Assembly (NCBI RefSeq): GCF_016427555.1
Contig: NZ_JAELVS010000001.1
Location: 1,116,001-1,180,000, forward strand
Length of the DNA stretch: 64,000 nt
Origin: Marinobacter litoralis
Lineage (GTDB): Bacteria > Pseudomonadota > Gammaproteobacteria > Pseudomonadales > Oleiphilaceae
Reading direction: 5' to 3'
Shown here: piece by piece, positions 28,969-39,210 of the stretch
Layout: the number at the start of each line of letters is the position of its first letter
How positions within the stretch are numbered: position 1 is the stretch's first letter
Made by a program: the position numbers and the translations under genes
Notes under the pieces: model-generated
What the model was told of the DNA's origin: nothing
Seen by the model: the letters and a program-made list of their open reading frames with translations, nothing else
Database searches by the model: none

Positions 28969-29610
28969 ATGAAGACCGTCGCCATCATCGACTACGGCAT
29001 GGGCAATCTGCACTCTGCGCGCAAGGCCGTGGAACACGTTGCCCCGGATTGCACCGTATTGGTTACCGACAATGCAGCCCAGATACGCGAAGCCGACCGG
29101 GTGATCCTGCCCGGCGTTGGTGCCATTCGTGACTGCATGGCTGAAATTCGCCGCTTGGAAGTGGATAAGCTGGTGAAAGAAGTCTCTCAGGATCGCCCTT
29201 TTCTGGGCATTTGCGTGGGTATGCAAGCGCTGATGGCTCGAAGTGAAGAAAACGGTGGCGTGGAAGGCATTGGCCTGTTTCCTTCAGAGGTGCGTTACTT
29301 CGGTGACAATCTGACCGAAAACGGTGAGCGCCTGAAAGTGCCTCATATGGGCTGGAACCAGGTACACCAGGCCATGGATCACCCGCTTTGGCACAACATC
29401 CCGGACGGTGACCGCTTCTACTTCGTGCACAGTTACTACGCCGAAGCCGAGGGCAATGCCCACATGGCTGGCCGCACCCATTACGGTGTCGATCTGGCGG
29501 CTGCCGTGGCGAAAGACAACATCTTTGCAGTGCAGTTCCACCCCGAGAAAAGCGCACGGGCGGGGCTGCAGTTGCTTGAAAACTTCACAAATTGGACTGG
29601 AAACCGCTGA
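28969..29610 (+). CDS. hisH: Imidazole glycerol phosphate synthase, glutamine amidotransferase subunit
   Basis: A 213-residue class I amidotransferase. The nucleophile Cys lies in [12 protein letters not shown], and the His and Glu of the triad in VQFHPEKS. The N-terminal [21 protein letters not shown] and [10 protein letters not shown] are typical. It makes ammonia for HisF, with which it forms a tunnel complex. It ends 20 bp before hisA. Confidence 0.97.
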   Translation: MKTVAIIDYGMGNLHSARKAVEHVAPDCTVLVTDNAAQIREADRVILPGVGAIRDCMAEIRRLEVDKLVKEVSQDRPFLGICVGMQALMARSEENGGVEGIGLFPSEVRYFGDNLTENGERLKVPHMGWNQVHQAMDHPLWHNIPDGDRFYFVHSYYAEAEGNAHMAGRTHYGVDLAAAVAKDNIFAVQFHPEKSARAGLQLLENFTNWTGNR

Positions 29611-29630
29611 AAGCGGGCTGGGAACGAGAC

Positions 29631-30368
29631 ATGCTGATTATCCCCGCAATCGATCTGAAAGACGGCAAATGCGTAAGACTGCGCCAGGGCCGCATGGACG
29701 ACTCCACCGTGTTCGGAGACGATCCGGTAGATATGGCCACCAAATGGGTGGAAGCCGGCGCCCGTCGCTTGCATCTGGTTGACCTTAATGGCGCCTTTGC
29801 CGGCGAGCCGGTTAACGGTGAGATCGTTAAAGCCATTGCCAAGAAATACCCGGACCTGCCTATCCAGATTGGTGGCGGCATCCGTTCAGCCGAAACCATC
29901 GAGGCCTATCTCAAAGCAGGCGTTCAATGGGTGATCATTGGTACCAAAGCGGTGAAAGAACCCGAGTTTGTTACCGAAATGTGCAAGCGTTTCCCCGGCC
30001 ACATCATTGTGGGGCTGGATGCCAAAGACGGCCGCGTAGCGACGGATGGCTGGGCGGAAGTTTCCGAGGTCATGGCGGTTGATCTGGCCAAGCGTTTCGC
30101 CAACGACGGCGTAGACTCCATCGTATACACCGACATTGCCCGAGACGGAATGATGCAGGGTGTGAACGTGGAAGCCACGGCTGCACTGGCAGAGCAGGGC
30201 GGCATTCCGGTGATTGCCTCCGGTGGTGTCACCAACATGGATGACCTCAAGCGCTTGGCCCCTATGGCAGATAAAGGCATTCTGGGCGCCATCACCGGCC
30301 GTGCTATCTACGAAGGCACGTTGGATGTGGCAGAAGCCCAAGCCTACTGCGACAGCTTGAACAACTGA
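29631..30368 (+). CDS. hisA: ProFAR isomerase (HisA)
   Basis: A 245-residue (beta-alpha)8 barrel that isomerises the aminoaldose ProFAR to PRFAR. The catalytic Asp8 is in [17 protein letters not shown], and the second Asp in [12 protein letters not shown]. Phosphate loops [14 protein letters not shown] and IASGGV are present. The frame opens at 29592 inside hisH, but the ATG at 29631 gives the canonical MLIIPAIDL start. Confidence 0.97.
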   Translation: MLIIPAIDLKDGKCVRLRQGRMDDSTVFGDDPVDMATKWVEAGARRLHLVDLNGAFAGEPVNGEIVKAIAKKYPDLPIQIGGGIRSAETIEAYLKAGVQWVIIGTKAVKEPEFVTEMCKRFPGHIIVGLDAKDGRVATDGWAEVSEVMAVDLAKRFANDGVDSIVYTDIARDGMMQGVNVEATAALAEQGGIPVIASGGVTNMDDLKRLAPMADKGILGAITGRAIYEGTLDVAEAQAYCDSLNN

Positions 30369-30377
30369 GGAAGCATC

Positions 30378-31151
30378 ATGGCATTGGCAAAACGCATCAT
30401 TCCCTGCCTGGATGTCGATAAAGGCCGCGTGGTTAAAGGCGTGAACTTTGTGGATATCCGCGATGCCGGCGATCCGGTTGAAGTGGCACGGCGCTACAAC
30501 GAGCAGGGTGCTGACGAGATCACCTTTCTGGATATCACCGCCAGTCACGAAAGCCGCGACACCACCTACGAGACTGTAGAACGGATGGCGGCTGAAGTAT
30601 TCATCCCGCTGACCGTGGGTGGCGGCGTTCGCACCGTTGATGACATTCGTAACCTGCTGAACGCCGGTGCCGACAAGGTGTCGATTAATACGGCTGCGGT
30701 GTTCAATCCGGAGTTTGTGCGCGAAGCGGCAGAACGATTCGGCCGTCAGTGCATAGTGGTTGCCATTGATGCCAAACAGGTCAGTAGCGAAGGCGAAGAG
30801 CCTCGCTGGGAAATCTTCACCCACGGTGGCCGCAAACCGACCGGTTTGGATGCCGTTGAATGGGCTGTGAAGATGGTCGAAATGGGTGCGGGTGAGCTGT
30901 TGCTGACCAGTATGGATCGTGACGGCACCAAGATCGGTTTCGATCTAGGTCTAACTCGTGCGATCAGCGATGCGGTATCCGTGCCGGTGATTGCTTCGGG
31001 CGGAGTGGGGGAGCTTCAGCACTTGGCTGATGGCGTTACTCAGGGGGGCGCAGATGCCGTATTGGCAGCCTCTATCTTCCACTTTGGCCAGCACACCATT
31101 CCCGAAGCTAAAGCCTTTATGAAGGCTCAGGGCATCGAAGTCCGCGATTAA
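30378..31151 (+). CDS. hisF: Imidazole glycerol phosphate synthase, cyclase subunit
   Basis: A 257-residue barrel enzyme starting [24 protein letters not shown] with catalytic Asp12. The second catalytic Asp is in [15 protein letters not shown]. It closes the imidazole ring with ammonia from HisH, yielding IGP and AICAR. Last gene of the his block; its stop overlaps that of the convergent yibQ by four bases, with no terminator visible between. Confidence 0.97.
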   Translation: MALAKRIIPCLDVDKGRVVKGVNFVDIRDAGDPVEVARRYNEQGADEITFLDITASHESRDTTYETVERMAAEVFIPLTVGGGVRTVDDIRNLLNAGADKVSINTAAVFNPEFVREAAERFGRQCIVVAIDAKQVSSEGEEPRWEIFTHGGRKPTGLDAVEWAVKMVEMGAGELLLTSMDRDGTKIGFDLGLTRAISDAVSVPVIASGGVGELQHLADGVTQGGADAVLAASIFHFGQHTIPEAKAFMKAQGIEVRD

Positions 31152-31969
31152 TTGCTCTTGGCGTAAGCAGGTCGAATGACCTGTTTTTCGCCTTCGGCAA
31201 ACATCTCCCGATTGTTATTGCGAATTGCCCAAATACCTCTGACGGTCGCAATAGCAATACCTTGCTCATCCAGTTCCGGTAAATGCTTTTCCAGGTAGTC
31301 CACAGTGACGGTGTGCGGATGGCCAATGCCGATAGCGGTGCCTTTTCTCTTGGCGGTTTCGATCAGCCGCTGGAATTGCTGATCCACAAATTCTACGGTT
31401 TGTTCGTGGTCCAGAAATACGTCGCGGGTCAGGCTCGGGATTTGATAAGAGCTGGCCATGCTCCCGGCGACGGAGCTGGCGATGGTGCGACTATCCACAA
31501 AGTAAACCGGGTAGCGGCTCAATTCTTTCATCACCCATTCCATAGGCTGCATCTGCTGGGTGAGCAGGCTGCCCATGTGGTTGTTGACACCGGTTACATG
31601 GGGGATGGACTGCAGTGCGCGCCGGAGTGTGGTGGTTATTGCAGCTTCGTCCATGTCGGGGGTTAGTCCGCCCGGGCCCAGATCGAAATTGCGGGTGTTC
31701 GCCATGGGCGCGTGCAGCATAACTTCTTTGTTATTAGAGAAGGCCTCTTTGGCAAGGCGCACGGTGTGGCGGCGATAGGGCAGGAACGCCAGGGTCAGCG
31801 GCTGGTCCAGCTGCACCAATCGCTGGCCTTCATGCAGGTTGTGGCCTACGTCATCAATGATAATGGCGATGGTTGGCGGCAAGGCTTCCGCGGGTGCAGC
31901 GCTGTATGCGGTACTGCAACCGAGAGCCAATACCGCTGCTAGCCAAAAGCTGACGACACGCTTGTTCAC
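31148..31969 (-). CDS. Divergent polysaccharide deacetylase family protein (YibQ-like)
   Basis: A 273-residue protein with a signal peptide (residues 1-23) and the DUF610/YibQ domain. Motifs are [15 protein letters not shown] (the metal-binding Asp pair), [35 protein letters not shown] and [21 protein letters not shown]. These resemble NodB-type deacetylases with altered spacing. It probably works on peptidoglycan or another periplasmic glycan, which is not proven. It overlaps ctpA by four bases in the gpmI-envC-ctpA-yibQ row. Confidence 0.88.
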   Translation of the reverse strand: MNKRVVSFWLAAVLALGCSTAYSAAPAEALPPTIAIIIDDVGHNLHEGQRLVQLDQPLTLAFLPYRRHTVRLAKEAFSNNKEVMLHAPMANTRNFDLGPGGLTPDMDEAAITTTLRRALQSIPHVTGVNNHMGSLLTQQMQPMEWVMKELSRYPVYFVDSRTIASSVAGSMASSYQIPSLTRDVFLDHEQTVEFVDQQFQRLIETAKRKGTAIGIGHPHTVTVDYLEKHLPELDEQGIAIATVRGIWAIRNNNREMFAEGEKQVIRPAYAKSN

Positions 31970-33360
31970 TGTTTGCTGTCCCTGGTGTCAGACAGAATGC
32001 TCATGCCTTTCAACAGGTTCAGAGCGGACTGTAGCTGGTAATCCCGGTTTTTCGAGGATGCCCGTGCCTGCTCATTTTCCTCACGCTGCTGGCGGGCTTT
32101 GCCTTCATCTTCGCCCTCCAAGTGGCCACTTAAGTCCGCTTCGGTAAAGAACGGGCGGCTGTCCAGTTCGGTCAGCTCTGCAGGCCGGACTTCAATGTCC
32201 GGTGTGATGCCTTTCGCCTGAATCGAGCGGCCGTCTGGTGTGAAGTAGCGCGCAGTGGTCATCTTGATGGCGTGGGTTTCATCCAATGGGATGATGGTTT
32301 GCACGCTGCCTTTGCCGAAGGACTGGGTGCCCATCACAACCGCGCGTTTGTGGTCTTGCAGCGCGCCGGCCAAAATTTCCGAAGCTGAAGCGGAGCCGCC
32401 ATTAATCAGAACGACAATCGGAGTACCTTCCATCAGGTCGCCTTTCTTGGCGCTGAATCTCAGACGGGAGCTTTGAATTCGGCCTTCTGTGTAGACAATC
32501 AGGCCGCTGTCGAGCAAAGCATCCGAGGCCTCAACGGCGGCTTGGAGTACCCCGCCGGGGTTGTTGCGCAGGTCGATGACAAGGCCTTTAAGATCGCTGC
32601 CAAAATCCTCTTCCAGATTGCTTAGAGCCTGCCGGAACTGGCGGCCGGTTTCAGCCTGGAATTGGGTAATGCGAACGTAGCCGTAACCGCTCTCCAGCAT
32701 GCGGGATTTCACGCTGGTGACTTTGATGATGTTGCGGGTGACATCAATTTCGATCGGTGCGCTCTGGCCGTCACGCATGATCGTCAAGGTGAGTACTGTG
32801 CCGGGCTTGCCGCGCATCAGATTAACGGCTTCTTCCAGCGACATGCCTTTCACCGGCTTTTCGTCGAGTTTGATGATTAAGTCGCCAGCTTGTACCCCGG
32901 CCTTCTGGGCTGGTGTGTCGTCGATGGGTGAGATCACCTTGACGAAGCCATTTTCCATGCCCACTTCAATACCCAATCCGCCAAACTCGCCGGAGGTGCT
33001 TTCTTCAAGCTCTTCGTAGTCTTTCGGGGCGAGATAGGTTGAGTGCGGGTCCAGGTCGGAAAGCATGCCTTTGATCGCGCTTTCAAGCAGCTCGCGGTCG
33101 GAGACTTCTTCAACGTAGGCGCCCTTGATACGGGCAAAAACTTCGGTGAATTTGCGCAGATCTTCCAGTGGTAGCTGTTTTTCCGGGTCCGGTAATTTCA
33201 GTTCAACTCGTTGCCCGTCTTGCAGCCCTTGTATTACCTCATGAGGCTGGGTGTCGTTGTCTTGAGCAAACGCCAGTCCGGGAAGGGTAAAAAAACAGGT
33301 GGCCACGAGTGCGAGAGAGCGTAATGGTGAAATCTGGAGAGAGCTTGGGACCCGTTTCAT
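31966..33360 (-). CDS. ctpA: S41-family carboxy-terminal processing peptidase
   Basis: A 464-residue periplasmic protease. A signal peptide ends near GLAFAQ (residue 33). A PDZ domain follows (GGLGIEVGMENGFVKVISPIDDTPAQKAGVQAGDLI, about 120-200). The S41 core has the nucleophile serine in INGGSASASEILAGALQDHKRA and the general-base lysine in GTQSFGKGSVQT. CtpA-type enzymes trim periplasmic proteins, including peptidoglycan hydrolases. The C-terminus is highly charged (EGEDEGKARQQREENEQAR). It lies between envC and yibQ. Confidence 0.93.
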   Translation of the reverse strand: MKRVPSSLQISPLRSLALVATCFFTLPGLAFAQDNDTQPHEVIQGLQDGQRVELKLPDPEKQLPLEDLRKFTEVFARIKGAYVEEVSDRELLESAIKGMLSDLDPHSTYLAPKDYEELEESTSGEFGGLGIEVGMENGFVKVISPIDDTPAQKAGVQAGDLIIKLDEKPVKGMSLEEAVNLMRGKPGTVLTLTIMRDGQSAPIEIDVTRNIIKVTSVKSRMLESGYGYVRITQFQAETGRQFRQALSNLEEDFGSDLKGLVIDLRNNPGGVLQAAVEASDALLDSGLIVYTEGRIQSSRLRFSAKKGDLMEGTPIVVLINGGSASASEILAGALQDHKRAVVMGTQSFGKGSVQTIIPLDETHAIKMTTARYFTPDGRSIQAKGITPDIEVRPAELTELDSRPFFTEADLSGHLEGEDEGKARQQREENEQARASSKNRDYQLQSALNLLKGMSILSDTRDSKQ

Positions 33361-33456
33361 TCACATATCCTGTTTTGTTTCCAATAGTTGGGCGGGAAAG
33401 TTGTTTGCCACAGTATGGCGTTCACAAGAACGTTTGTCAGCCTTTCAGTTCTCAGC

Positions 33457-34593
33457 TTAAAGTTTGTTCAGCCAGGTGCGCGGATTGACCGGTTTACCGT
33501 TTTTACGCACTTCAAAATAAAGCGCCGGGTCCTGGGTGCCTCCGGTACGACCCGCCAAAGCAATGGTTTGGCCCGGGGTAACCCAGTCACCGGGGGACGT
33601 GAACAAGCTACTGCTGTGCCCGTACAGAGTCATGTAACCATCGCCGTGATCGATGATGGTCATCAAGCCAAAGCCGCGCAGCCAGTTGGCAAAAACAACC
33701 CGGCCATGGTGTACCGCGGTTATTTCGGCTTCTTCCCGGGTGTTGATGATCATGCCGTTGCGGCGCAGTTTGCCATCGGCGTACAGGGCGCCGTATTGGC
33801 TGGCGACTGTGCCCTGCACGGGCCAGCCCAGTTTGCTGCGTTGTGACTCGAACGGTCGCGACTCGTTGGGAGACGGGATGTTGGCGATGGCCTCCTGCAC
33901 TTCCTTCAGCAGTTTTTCGAGCCGTTCCTGATCGGCTTCCAAGGTCTTCTTTTCGCTGCGACGTTCTTTGATGTCGGCTTTTAGGGCTACCAGGGTTTTG
34001 CTTCGCTCTTTGCGACTCTCGGCAAGACGGTTTTGGCGCTGTTCAAGGCTGGCTTCGGTGTTGGCCAGCTCTACCCGTGTGGCCTGTACTTCCGCACGCG
34101 CTGCTTTGAGTTCACGAAGACTCTTCTGGAAGGCTTCCAGTCGCTCAACGGTATCTTTGCTCAGATACTCGTAATAGGTCATGGTGCGGGCAAGATTGCC
34201 CGGCTCGGTTTCGTTCAGTAAGACCTTCAGGGCAGGGGCTTCGCCTTCCATCCAGGCGGCCCGGATTTGTTTCATCAGGCCTTGGCGCTGAACGTTCAGG
34301 GTGTTGGTGAGTTCGGCTTCTTGCTTCTTTAACGCCTGCAGGCGGGATTTCTGCTCGGCAGCTTGCTGGCGCAGTTCCCGGCGTTCCCGGGTGAGTTTAC
34401 TGATGTTTCGCTCGGTGTTGGCGAGCTGCTGTTCCAGTTTGGAGCGGTCTTCTTCGGCATCGGCCAGCCACTCATCTATGTTGGCGATGCGCTTCTTCAG
34501 CGCTTCAACCTGTTCGGGCGTGACGTCTTGCTCGGCAGATAAAGGCGCAGCCCCCAAAGAGAGGGCCAGCGCCAATACAATAAGACGTTTCAA
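33457..34593 (-). CDS. envC: Murein hydrolase activator EnvC
   Basis: A 378-residue protein with a signal peptide (about 1-20), long coiled coils over about 22-240, and a C-terminal LytM/M23 domain. The coils are those that bind FtsX in E. coli. The LytM metal site looks degenerate: IIDHGDGYMTLYGHSS is kept but the usual LHFEIR is LYFEVR, losing a metal histidine. This agrees with EnvC activating AmiA/AmiB rather than cutting peptidoglycan itself. It lies between gpmI and ctpA. Confidence 0.92.
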   Translation of the reverse strand: MKRLIVLALALSLGAAPLSAEQDVTPEQVEALKKRIANIDEWLADAEEDRSKLEQQLANTERNISKLTRERRELRQQAAEQKSRLQALKKQEAELTNTLNVQRQGLMKQIRAAWMEGEAPALKVLLNETEPGNLARTMTYYEYLSKDTVERLEAFQKSLRELKAARAEVQATRVELANTEASLEQRQNRLAESRKERSKTLVALKADIKERRSEKKTLEADQERLEKLLKEVQEAIANIPSPNESRPFESQRSKLGWPVQGTVASQYGALYADGKLRRNGMIINTREEAEITAVHHGRVVFANWLRGFGLMTIIDHGDGYMTLYGHSSSLFTSPGDWVTPGQTIALAGRTGGTQDPALYFEVRKNGKPVNPRTWLNKL

Positions 34594-34613
34594 AATACTC
34601 GCCGTTATACCAA

Positions 34614-36161
34614 TCAGCCTATTTCAGCCAGATTTTGGCCTGTCATCTCTTCCGGCGCTTTATCGCCCATCAGCGTCAGCAGTGTGGGCGCGATGTCGCT
34701 CAGGCTGCCATCGTCTTTCAGGGTGATGGCGCGCGGGCCGGTGTAGACCAGCGGTACGGGGCCAATGGTGTGAGAAGTGTGAACCTGACCGGAGTTAGGG
34801 TCAGTCATCTGCTCGCAGTTGCCATGGTCGGCCGTGATCAGTGCTTCACCACCGACTTCGTCCAGGGCTTCAACCACGCGCTGAACGCACTGGTCGAGGC
34901 ATTCGGCCGCTTTGATGGCCGCATCCAGCTTGCCGGTGTGGCCAACCATGTCGCCGTTGGCGTAATTGCACACGATCAGGTCGTACTTACCGCTCTTGAT
35001 AGCTTCCACCAGCTTGTCGGTGACCTCGGGTGCGCTCATTTCCGGCTGCAAGTCGTAGGTGGCGACTTTCGGAGATGGCACCAGAATACGGTCTTCGCCT
35101 TCAAACGGTGTTTCCATACCGCCGTTGAAGAAGAAGGTCACGTGGGCGTATTTTTCAGTTTCGGAAATGCGCAGCTGGGTTTTGCCCAGTTTCGCCATGT
35201 ATTCGCCCAAACCGTTCGTGAGCTGCTCCGGTGGGTAGGCGCAAGAGGTTTTAATGTCGGCGGCGTATTCGGTCAGCATGACAAAATCGGCCAGTTCCGG
35301 ATGCTTGCGGCGATCGAAGCCGTCAAAATCCGGCTCTACGAAGGTGCGGGTCATTTCCCGGGCGCGGTCAGCACGAAAGTTCATGAACAGAACGGCGTCG
35401 CCATCGTTGATGGTGCCTTCTGCCTGGCCCTCTTTATGAATGCGGGTCGCTTTCACGAACTCGTCGTTCTCGCCGCGCTCATAGGCCTGGTCCAGTGCGG
35501 TGAGCGGGTCGGCACAGGTGAATTCTGCGTCGCCCAGAGTCATGACGTTGTAGGCGCTTTCAACACGGTCCCAGCGGTTATCGCGGTCCATGGCATAGTA
35601 ACGGCCGACGATGCTGGCAACGCGGCCAACGCCGAGGCTTTCCATTTTCGCAGCGGCTTTTTCCAGTGACGGGCGAGCGCTGCGTGGCGGCATGTCGCGG
35701 CCATCGAGGAACGCGTGGATATACACTTCTTTTGCACCGCGTGCGGCGGCAAGTTCTGCAGCAGCCAGAATATGATCTTCGTGGCTGTGAACACCGCCGG
35801 GAGACAGCAGGCCCATAATGTGCACCGTTTTGCCGTTGTTGGCGGCTTTATCAATGGCATTGCACAGGGCAGGGTTGTTCTGGAACTCACCGTCTTCGAG
35901 ATCTTTGTCGATGCGCGTCAGGCTTTGATACACCACCCGGCCGGCGCCCAGGTTCATGTGGCCAACTTCGGAGTTACCCATCTGACCTTGAGGCAGGCCG
36001 ACAAACATACCTGAAGTGTTGATCAGGGTTTTCGGCTGGTTCTGCCAGAGTTTGTCCCAAAACGGGGTGTTGGCGTTCGAGATGGCGTTGTCTTCAGCCG
36101 GGTCACGGTGGCCCCAGCCGTCGAGGATAATCAGTGCAGTGGGCTTGCGCGTCGCGGTCAT
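34614..36161 (-). CDS. gpmI: 2,3-bisphosphoglycerate-independent phosphoglycerate mutase
   Basis: A 515-residue manganese-dependent phosphoglycerate mutase of the alkaline phosphatase superfamily. The N-terminal [12 protein letters not shown] holds a metal Asp, and the phosphoserine is in [22 protein letters not shown]-like loop [14 protein letters not shown] and metal ligands [12 protein letters not shown] and [12 protein letters not shown] are all present. It interconverts 3- and 2-phosphoglycerate in glycolysis. First gene of the minus-strand envelope row, divergent from the rhodanese gene. Confidence 0.97.
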   Translation of the reverse strand: MTATRKPTALIILDGWGHRDPAEDNAISNANTPFWDKLWQNQPKTLINTSGMFVGLPQGQMGNSEVGHMNLGAGRVVYQSLTRIDKDLEDGEFQNNPALCNAIDKAANNGKTVHIMGLLSPGGVHSHEDHILAAAELAAARGAKEVYIHAFLDGRDMPPRSARPSLEKAAAKMESLGVGRVASIVGRYYAMDRDNRWDRVESAYNVMTLGDAEFTCADPLTALDQAYERGENDEFVKATRIHKEGQAEGTINDGDAVLFMNFRADRAREMTRTFVEPDFDGFDRRKHPELADFVMLTEYAADIKTSCAYPPEQLTNGLGEYMAKLGKTQLRISETEKYAHVTFFFNGGMETPFEGEDRILVPSPKVATYDLQPEMSAPEVTDKLVEAIKSGKYDLIVCNYANGDMVGHTGKLDAAIKAAECLDQCVQRVVEALDEVGGEALITADHGNCEQMTDPNSGQVHTSHTIGPVPLVYTGPRAITLKDDGSLSDIAPTLLTLMGDKAPEEMTGQNLAEIG

Positions 36162-36323
36162 TGTATTGTCCGGTTGGTTGTAGATTGAACGAATAAAAAG
36201 TGGGGTAGATTGTAACCGTTTTCATTTGCGCAGGCCACGCAGTAACGCTCGAGGCTGCCCGCCTTCTTTGAGCGGGTGTGGGTGTGTATAATCCGGCCAA
36301 ACTAATTTTCAGGGTAGCGCTCC

Positions 36324-36740
36324 ATGGATCGTTTGTTTGAATTCGTTGTTAATCACTACATTCTGGTATCAATTTTTGTCGCGCTGATTCTGGCGATTCT
36401 GGCCCTTGAATCTCGCCGTGGTGGCGCAAAGATTTCAGCCCAGGGCGCAGTTACTTTGATCAACCGGGAAGAAGCCGTAGTGCTGGATATTCGCGACCGC
36501 AAGGACTTCGGCGAGGGGCGCATCACCGGCTCGATCAACATTCCGCTAAGTGGCTTGAAAGATCGTTTAAACGAACTGAACAAGCACAAAGAAAAGCAGA
36601 TTGTGGTGGTGGACAAAATGGGGCAGCACTCTGCAATGGCGGTTAAACAGCTTAAAGAAGCCGGGTTTTCAGAAGTCGTGCGCCTGAACGGCGGGATCGC
36701 TGACTGGAAAGCCAATAACCTGCCCGTGGTCAAGAAGTAA
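36324..36740 (+). CDS. Membrane-anchored rhodanese-like protein (YibN-like)
   Basis: A 138-residue protein with one N-terminal membrane helix (ILVSIFVALILAILAL, about 13-28) and a rhodanese domain at about 40-135: EAVVLDIRDRKDFGEGRITGSINIPLS. The catalytic-loop cysteine is replaced: the loop reads VVVDKMGQHSAMAVKQL, so sulfurtransferase activity is unlikely. In E. coli yibN is followed by grxC and secB; here grxC is absent and secB follows after 139 bp. A TATAAT lies 36 bp upstream of the start. Confidence 0.88.
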   Translation: MDRLFEFVVNHYILVSIFVALILAILALESRRGGAKISAQGAVTLINREEAVVLDIRDRKDFGEGRITGSINIPLSGLKDRLNELNKHKEKQIVVVDKMGQHSAMAVKQLKEAGFSEVVRLNGGIADWKANNLPVVKK

Positions 36741-36879
36741 TAGGGCTTGATCTGATCGGCGATCTATCGCACTGTTTCACATTACTTGTCGTGGGCAGGC
36801 GCTAGACTGTCCCGGCAAAGCGTGACTAGGACAATGGGCGCGGTGCCCATGCTACGAAATAAAAACGAAAGGACGGATC

Positions 36880-37377
36880 ATGGCTGAGAATCAGCAAGCC
36901 GCAGGCAACGAAAACCAGAACCAACCCCAGTTTGCCCTTCAGCGTATTTACGTGAAGGACCTCTCTTTTGAATCGCCGAATGCGCCGATGGTGTTTCAGG
37001 AGCAGTGGAAGCCGCAGGTAAATCTGGACCTGAATACCTCTCACACCAAAGTCAGCGACAATCAGTACGAAGTAGTGCTGTCGATGACCGTCACTGCCAA
37101 GCTGGGCGAAAAAGTTGCGTACATTGTTGAGATTCAGCAGGCCGGCGTATTCATGGTAGCCGGTATCGAAGGTCCGCAGCTTGGTCAGATGCTGGGCGCT
37201 TACTGCCCGACGATCCTGTTCCCGTATGCTCGCGAAGCCATCGACGGTGCTGTAGGTAAAGGTAGCTTCCCGGCCCTGATGCTGGCCCCGGTGAACTTCG
37301 ATGCTATCTACGCCCAAGCGTTGAAAAAGAAGCAGGAAGAAGCGGCCGGCGAGGCCGGGGCAGAGCAAACGCACTAA
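36880..37377 (+). CDS. secB: Protein-export chaperone SecB
   Basis: A 165-residue SecB with the conserved core FALQRIYVKDLSFESPNAP, the Trp-containing QEQWKPQVNLDLNT and the LGAYCPTILFPYAREAIDGAV segment. It holds preproteins unfolded and hands them to SecA. Acidic N- and C-terminal tails are usual. A bidirectional terminator follows 22 bases after the stop. Confidence 0.97.
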   Translation: MAENQQAAGNENQNQPQFALQRIYVKDLSFESPNAPMVFQEQWKPQVNLDLNTSHTKVSDNQYEVVLSMTVTAKLGEKVAYIVEIQQAGVFMVAGIEGPQLGQMLGAYCPTILFPYAREAIDGAVGKGSFPALMLAPVNFDAIYAQALKKKQEEAAGEAGAEQTH

Positions 37378-37398
37378 GTGTTTCGCACGCCCAGATAT

Positions 37399-37430
37399 AA
37401 AAAAAACCGGCTAATCATGCCGGTTTTTTT
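37399..37430. terminator. Bidirectional terminator between secB and trmL
   Basis: An A-run, CCGGC, a seven-base loop, GCCGG and a seven-base T-run form a symmetrical rho-independent terminator serving both convergent genes. Confidence 0.92.
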
Positions 37431-37447
37431 ATGTCTGGACGAAATGT

Positions 37448-37912
37448 TCAGCTTGCGCCGGGAAAACCCAATTGGCGCCAGGCTTCATAAACCACCAAAG
37501 CCGCCGTATTGGACAGGTTCAGGCTACGACTATCGGGTTGCATAGGTACCCGAAGGCGGTGGCATGCTTCCAGTCCTTCACGAACCTCTACCGGCAATCC
37601 GCGAGTTTCAGGGCCAAACATCAGATAGTCGCCATCCTGATAGGCAACTTCATGGTAATGACGAGTGCCTTTGGTCGTGAGCCCGAACAGCCGCTCGGGA
37701 CGCTCTGTTTCCAGAAAACTCGCGTAATCTTTGTGGATCTTTACCGTGGCGTATTCGCTGTAGTCCAACCCGGCCCGGCGCATCTGCTTGTCTTCGAGAG
37801 AGAACCCCAAAGGCTCAATCAGGTGCAGCTGGCAACCGGTGTTGGCGCAAAGCCGGATAATATTGCCGGTGTTCGGCGGTATTTCCGGCTCGTACAAGAC
37901 AACGTGTAACAC
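37448..37912 (-). CDS. trmL: tRNA (cytidine/uridine-34 2'-O)-methyltransferase
   Basis: A 154-residue minimal SPOUT methyltransferase. The opening [36 protein letters not shown] and the knot motifs [12 protein letters not shown] and [22 protein letters not shown] match TrmL, which methylates the wobble base of tRNA-Leu species. The GTG at 37912 gives the canonical start, six bases beyond the thiolase stop with an AAGG partly formed by that stop. A longer frame from 37963 would run inside the thiolase gene and is not believed. Confidence 0.93.
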   Translation of the reverse strand: MLHVVLYEPEIPPNTGNIIRLCANTGCQLHLIEPLGFSLEDKQMRRAGLDYSEYATVKIHKDYASFLETERPERLFGLTTKGTRHYHEVAYQDGDYLMFGPETRGLPVEVREGLEACHRLRVPMQPDSRSLNLSNTAALVVYEAWRQLGFPGAS

Positions 37913-37917
37913 CCGCC

Positions 37918-39096
37918 TTAGCGCTCTACAGCCAAGGCGACGCCCATGCCGCCACCGATGCACAAGGTGGCAAGACCTTTCTTGGCATCACGGCGCTGCA
38001 TTTCATGCAACAGGGTAACCAGAATCCGGCAGCCGGATGCACCGATGGGGTGACCCAAGGCAATGGCACCGCCGTTAACGTTCACCTTACTGGTGTCCCA
38101 ACCCATATCACGATTCACTGAAATAGCTTGTGCCGCAAAGGCTTCGTTGGCTTCGACCAGATCCAGGTCAGCGGCGGTCCAGCCGGCACGCTCGAGGCAA
38201 CGCTGGCTGGCAGGAATTGGGCCAGTGCCCATGATGGTTGGATCAACACCGGCGTTGGCGTGCGCTTTAATCGTGGCCAGAGGCGTTAAACCCAGTTCTT
38301 TTGCTTTCTCGGCGCTGCAAACCATCACCGCGGCCGCACCGTCGTTCAGCGAGGATGCGTTGCCGGCAGTGACAGAGCCGTCTTTCTTGAAGGCAGGGCG
38401 CAGCTTGGCAAGACTGTCAGCAGATACGCCTTCCCGTGGGCATTCATCTTTATCCACCACAATCGGGTCGCCTTTGCGCTGTGGGATGCTCACAGGAACG
38501 ATCTGGCCGTCAAAGCGCCCATCGTTCTGTGCAGCAACGGCTTTTTGCTGGGATGCGGCGGCGAATTCGTCCTGTTCTTCACGGCTGATGCCGTACTTTT
38601 CAACAATGTTCTCGGCGGTGATGCCCATGTGATAATCGTTAAAGGCATCCCACAGGCCGTCGGTGATCATGGTGTCTACCATGTTCCAGTTGCCCATGCG
38701 CTGGCCGTTGCGGCTGTTTGGCAGCACGTGGGGCGCCTGGCTCATGTTCTCCTGGCCACCGGCAATGATCATCTCGGCATCGCCACAACGGATGGACTGA
38801 ACCGCCATGTGAACGGCTTTCAGGCCGGAGCCGCAAACCTTGTTGATGGTCATAGCCGGAACAGAGGCGGGCAGCCCTGCGTGAATGCTGGCTTGGCGAG
38901 CCGGATTCTGGCCGCTACCGGCTGTCAGTACCTGGCCGAGAATGACTTCGTTGATTTGCTCGCCGGCAACGCCGGTGTCTTCCATCAAAGCCTTGATAAC
39001 TGCCGCGCCCAGTTGGTCAGCACGAACACTCGACAGGCCGCCTCCGAAACTGCCAATGGCGGTACGTTTTGCGGCAACAATGACAACATCACGCAT
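37918..39096 (-). CDS. Acetyl-CoA C-acetyltransferase (thiolase II)
   Basis: A 392-residue thiolase. The acyl-accepting Cys is in [16 protein letters not shown] (about residue 88), the histidine in [25 protein letters not shown], and the second Cys in [18 protein letters not shown]. Highest resemblance is to AtoB/PhaA acetoacetyl-CoA thiolases. It is a single gene upstream of trmL with no phaB or phaC nearby, so polyester synthesis, ketogenesis or short-chain degradation are all possible. Confidence 0.92.
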   Translation of the reverse strand: MRDVVIVAAKRTAIGSFGGGLSSVRADQLGAAVIKALMEDTGVAGEQINEVILGQVLTAGSGQNPARQASIHAGLPASVPAMTINKVCGSGLKAVHMAVQSIRCGDAEMIIAGGQENMSQAPHVLPNSRNGQRMGNWNMVDTMITDGLWDAFNDYHMGITAENIVEKYGISREEQDEFAAASQQKAVAAQNDGRFDGQIVPVSIPQRKGDPIVVDKDECPREGVSADSLAKLRPAFKKDGSVTAGNASSLNDGAAAVMVCSAEKAKELGLTPLATIKAHANAGVDPTIMGTGPIPASQRCLERAGWTAADLDLVEANEAFAAQAISVNRDMGWDTSKVNVNGGAIALGHPIGASGCRILVTLLHEMQRRDAKKGLATLCIGGGMGVALAVER

Positions 39097-39210
39097 GGAA
39101 ACTCTCCGTTGTATAAATGCAGGTTCAGCCGGCCGGCTGCCCCGGAATATGATTTATTGGCAGCTATTGTAGCGGGAAAGCCCGAGTGCGCCAAAACCAC
39201 CAAAGTCGAG

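Noticed and set aside
29886..30824. 312-codon minus-strand frame opposite hisA/hisF
   Set aside because: Spans two well-defined his genes on the opposite strand and has no recognisable domain.
33457..34593. Active M23 peptidoglycan endopeptidase
   Set aside because: The LytM metal site lacks one histidine (LYFEVR for LHFEIR) and the coiled-coil plan and neighbours fit EnvC, an activator.
34635..35669. 344-codon plus-strand frame opposite gpmI
   Set aside because: Antisense shadow of a complete phosphoglycerate mutase with all metal ligands.
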